DNA of 33,001 nt from JBNJEL01 sp051745835 (lineage in GTDB: Bacteria > Bacillota > Halanaerobiia > Halobacteroidales > Acetohalobiaceae): contig JBNJEL010000007.1 of assembly GCA_051745835.1 (NCBI GenBank), positions 1 to 33,001 on the forward strand. The letters run 5' to 3'. Shown in pieces: positions 31,730 to 33,001 of the stretch. The stretch's first letter is position 1. Each line of letters starts with the position of its first letter. Made by a program: the position numbers and the translations under genes. The notes below the pieces were generated by a model that searched no databases, was not told where the DNA came from, and was given only the letters and a program-made list of their open reading frames with translations.

Positions 31730-32771
31730 AGCAGCTAACCGCATAGTAGTGATTGATTTACTATATATGGGCGATCTAATCTTTGCTACTCCTTTTTTAC
31801 GTAATTTACGAACTAAGTATCCTAATGCTCAGATTGATCTGGTGCTCAATGCTAACTTTGCTGACTTGTTAGCTGACTATCCTCATTTAGACCAGATCTA
31901 TGCGTATGATAAAGCGTGGAGTATCTGGCAGAGTATTAGCTTTGCGAGAGAGCTAGCAGCCAATAATTATGATTTAGGTTTGAACCTGCATGGTAATTGG
32001 CGTACTGCTATCTTACTTAAGTTGATTAATCCGGATTATAGTGTCGGTTACGGCGGTAAGGGACGCGGTATCTGGCTGGATCAAGAGTTGACACCACCTA
32101 AGGATTGTCATATGGTCGAGGTCTATCTTGATTTTCTTTACCAATTAGGATTTAATGAGCTAGACCAGCAGGGCTTAGAGCTAGTTATTAAGCCTCAAGC
32201 TAAAGAGCAGATAGCTGACTGGTTAGCTAACAAAGGAGTAGAGAGTAGTCAACCAGTAGTTGGTTTGAATACTGGCGGGAGTTGGGAGACAAAACGGTGG
32301 TTAAGCTCTGGATTTGCTGAGTTAGCTGATACTTTACTTAAGAGAGGTTATCAGGTTATCTTCTTAGGTGGTCCTAGTGACCGTCAGCGAGTACAAGAGA
32401 TAGTAGAGCAGATGGGTAAAGAACCGTTTGTTGCTACCGGACAGACTAACTTACCAGAGTTAGCTGCTTTAGTGAATGAATGTGATTTAGTAATTAGTGG
32501 AGATAGTGGACCGGTACATGTCGCTGCCGCAGTTCAGACACCGACAATTACCATCTTTGGGCCATCAGATGAAGTTAAGTATCAACCTTATCAAACAGAG
32601 AGTGAGCTAGTGACAGCAGAGGTGGAGTGTCGACCTTGTGGTGAACAGGAGTGTCCCTTAGGTCATCATCGGTGTATGCAAAATATAACAGTTGATGATA
32701 TATTAGAGATAGTGGGAGTAGATAAGATTAAATTATGGAGTGATAATAATGAAAATTTTATTTCTCAATAG
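31713..32771 (+). CDS. GT9 heptosyltransferase-like protein (second of two)
   Basis: A 352-aa GT9 glycosyltransferase, paralogue of the gene before it. Landmarks are IVVIDLLYMGDLIFATPFLRNLR, LNTGGSWETKRW, FLGGPSDRQRV, ISGDSGPVHVAAA and IFGPSDEVKYQPY. The late Cys motif CRPCGEQECPLGHHRCM is typical of many WaaF-like proteins. It overlaps the preceding gene by 17 nt and the next by 23 nt. Probably the second inner-core transferase; acceptor and donor are not visible in sequence. Confidence 0.85.
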   Translation: MKPEIKAANRIVVIDLLYMGDLIFATPFLRNLRTKYPNAQIDLVLNANFADLLADYPHLDQIYAYDKAWSIWQSISFARELAANNYDLGLNLHGNWRTAILLKLINPDYSVGYGGKGRGIWLDQELTPPKDCHMVEVYLDFLYQLGFNELDQQGLELVIKPQAKEQIADWLANKGVESSQPVVGLNTGGSWETKRWLSSGFAELADTLLKRGYQVIFLGGPSDRQRVQEIVEQMGKEPFVATGQTNLPELAALVNECDLVISGDSGPVHVAAAVQTPTITIFGPSDEVKYQPYQTESELVTAEVECRPCGEQECPLGHHRCMQNITVDDILEIVGVDKIKLWSDNNENFISQ

Positions 32772-33001
32772 CTGTGTTGAGTGGGGCGGTGGTGAGAAGT
32801 GGACTTTTGAAACTGCCTATGAGTTAGATCAACGCGGGTATGAAGTGATAGTTGGCAGTGTGCAGGAGAGCGAGCTATATCAACGAGCTACTGCTAATGG
32901 CTTACCGACGAAGGAAGTACCAGTCAGAGGTAGTTTATCAGTCTTAAATCCGGTTAAGCTTTTTTCTTTTGTTTGGTATTTGCAACAGGCTGAGATTGAT
33001 A
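32749..33001 (+). CDS. Glycosyltransferase (GT4-like), N-terminal part
   Basis: An open frame running off the window end, about 84 residues visible. ATG at 32749 with GGAG at 32737-32740. The start MKILFLNSCVEWGGGEKWTF and the following YELDQRGYEVIVGSV match the GT-B glycosyltransferase N-terminal half (GGGEK loop), the pattern of GT4 enzymes. It overlaps the GT9 gene by 23 nt and probably continues the core-oligosaccharide operon. Substrate unknown; the catalytic C-terminal half is outside the window. Confidence 0.8.
   Translation, partial: MKILFLNSCVEWGGGEKWTFETAYELDQRGYEVIVGSVQESELYQRATANGLPTKEVPVRGSLSVLNPVKLFSFVWYLQQAEID

Overview
The window is almost wall-to-wall outer-membrane biogenesis genes, all on the + strand. 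It is AT-rich, uses TTA heavily for leucine, has mostly AGGAGG-type ribosome sites with some GTG/TTG starts, and its envelope proteins are strongly acidic. A complete lipid A/Kdo/Lpt set next to SLH-domain porins and Firmicutes-like gene signals points to a diderm Firmicute. The acidic proteins fit a halophilic anaerobe of the Halanaerobiales, perhaps Halobacteroidaceae. That placement is inference from gene content, not a database match.

Layout. (1) 1-2580: the end of one OmpH/Skp chaperone gene, a second Skp-like lipoprotein, a strong intra-operon hairpin, lpxD, and a small YjbH-like protein, closed by a terminator. (2) 2592-5954: terminator, an extended -10 promoter, then an unusual ABC pair: an 822-aa membrane protein with a 650-residue periplasmic coiled-coil domain and a permease-like EAA tail, plus a GlnQ-type ATPase. 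(3) 6030-17691: a tightly packed lipid A/Kdo operon: lpxC, fabZ, lpxA, lpxI, lpxB, msbA-like, DUF374 acyltransferase, lpxK, kdsB, kdsA, kdsD, kdsC and an LpxL-type acyltransferase. Many genes overlap by 4-19 nt. (4) 17712-22359: LPS transport genes lptC, lptA, lptB and one lptF/G, then a DUF3084 coiled-coil membrane protein and a YqgF-like nuclease. (5) 22398-25177: a short SLH protein, a 589-bp gene-free region with a promoter and a structured leader, and an OmpM-type SLH porin. (6) 25316-29326: an unrecognised beta-barrel protein, a repeat/glycine-zipper envelope protein, and lptD. (7) 29344-33001: waaA (Kdo transferase), two GT9 heptosyltransferase-like genes and the start of a GT4-like glycosyltransferase, which looks like the start of a core-oligosaccharide block.

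Together these genes make UDP-diacylglucosamine, condense and phosphorylate it to lipid IVA, add Kdo and late acyl chains, flip the product (MsbA), and carry it across the periplasm (LptB/FG/C/A) to the OM translocon (LptD). The SLH porins tie the OM to peptidoglycan. No LptE and no second LptF/G are visible here. No tRNA, rRNA, CRISPR array or mobile element was seen. The least conventional items are the ABC pair at 2708-5954 and the leader of the porin gene.
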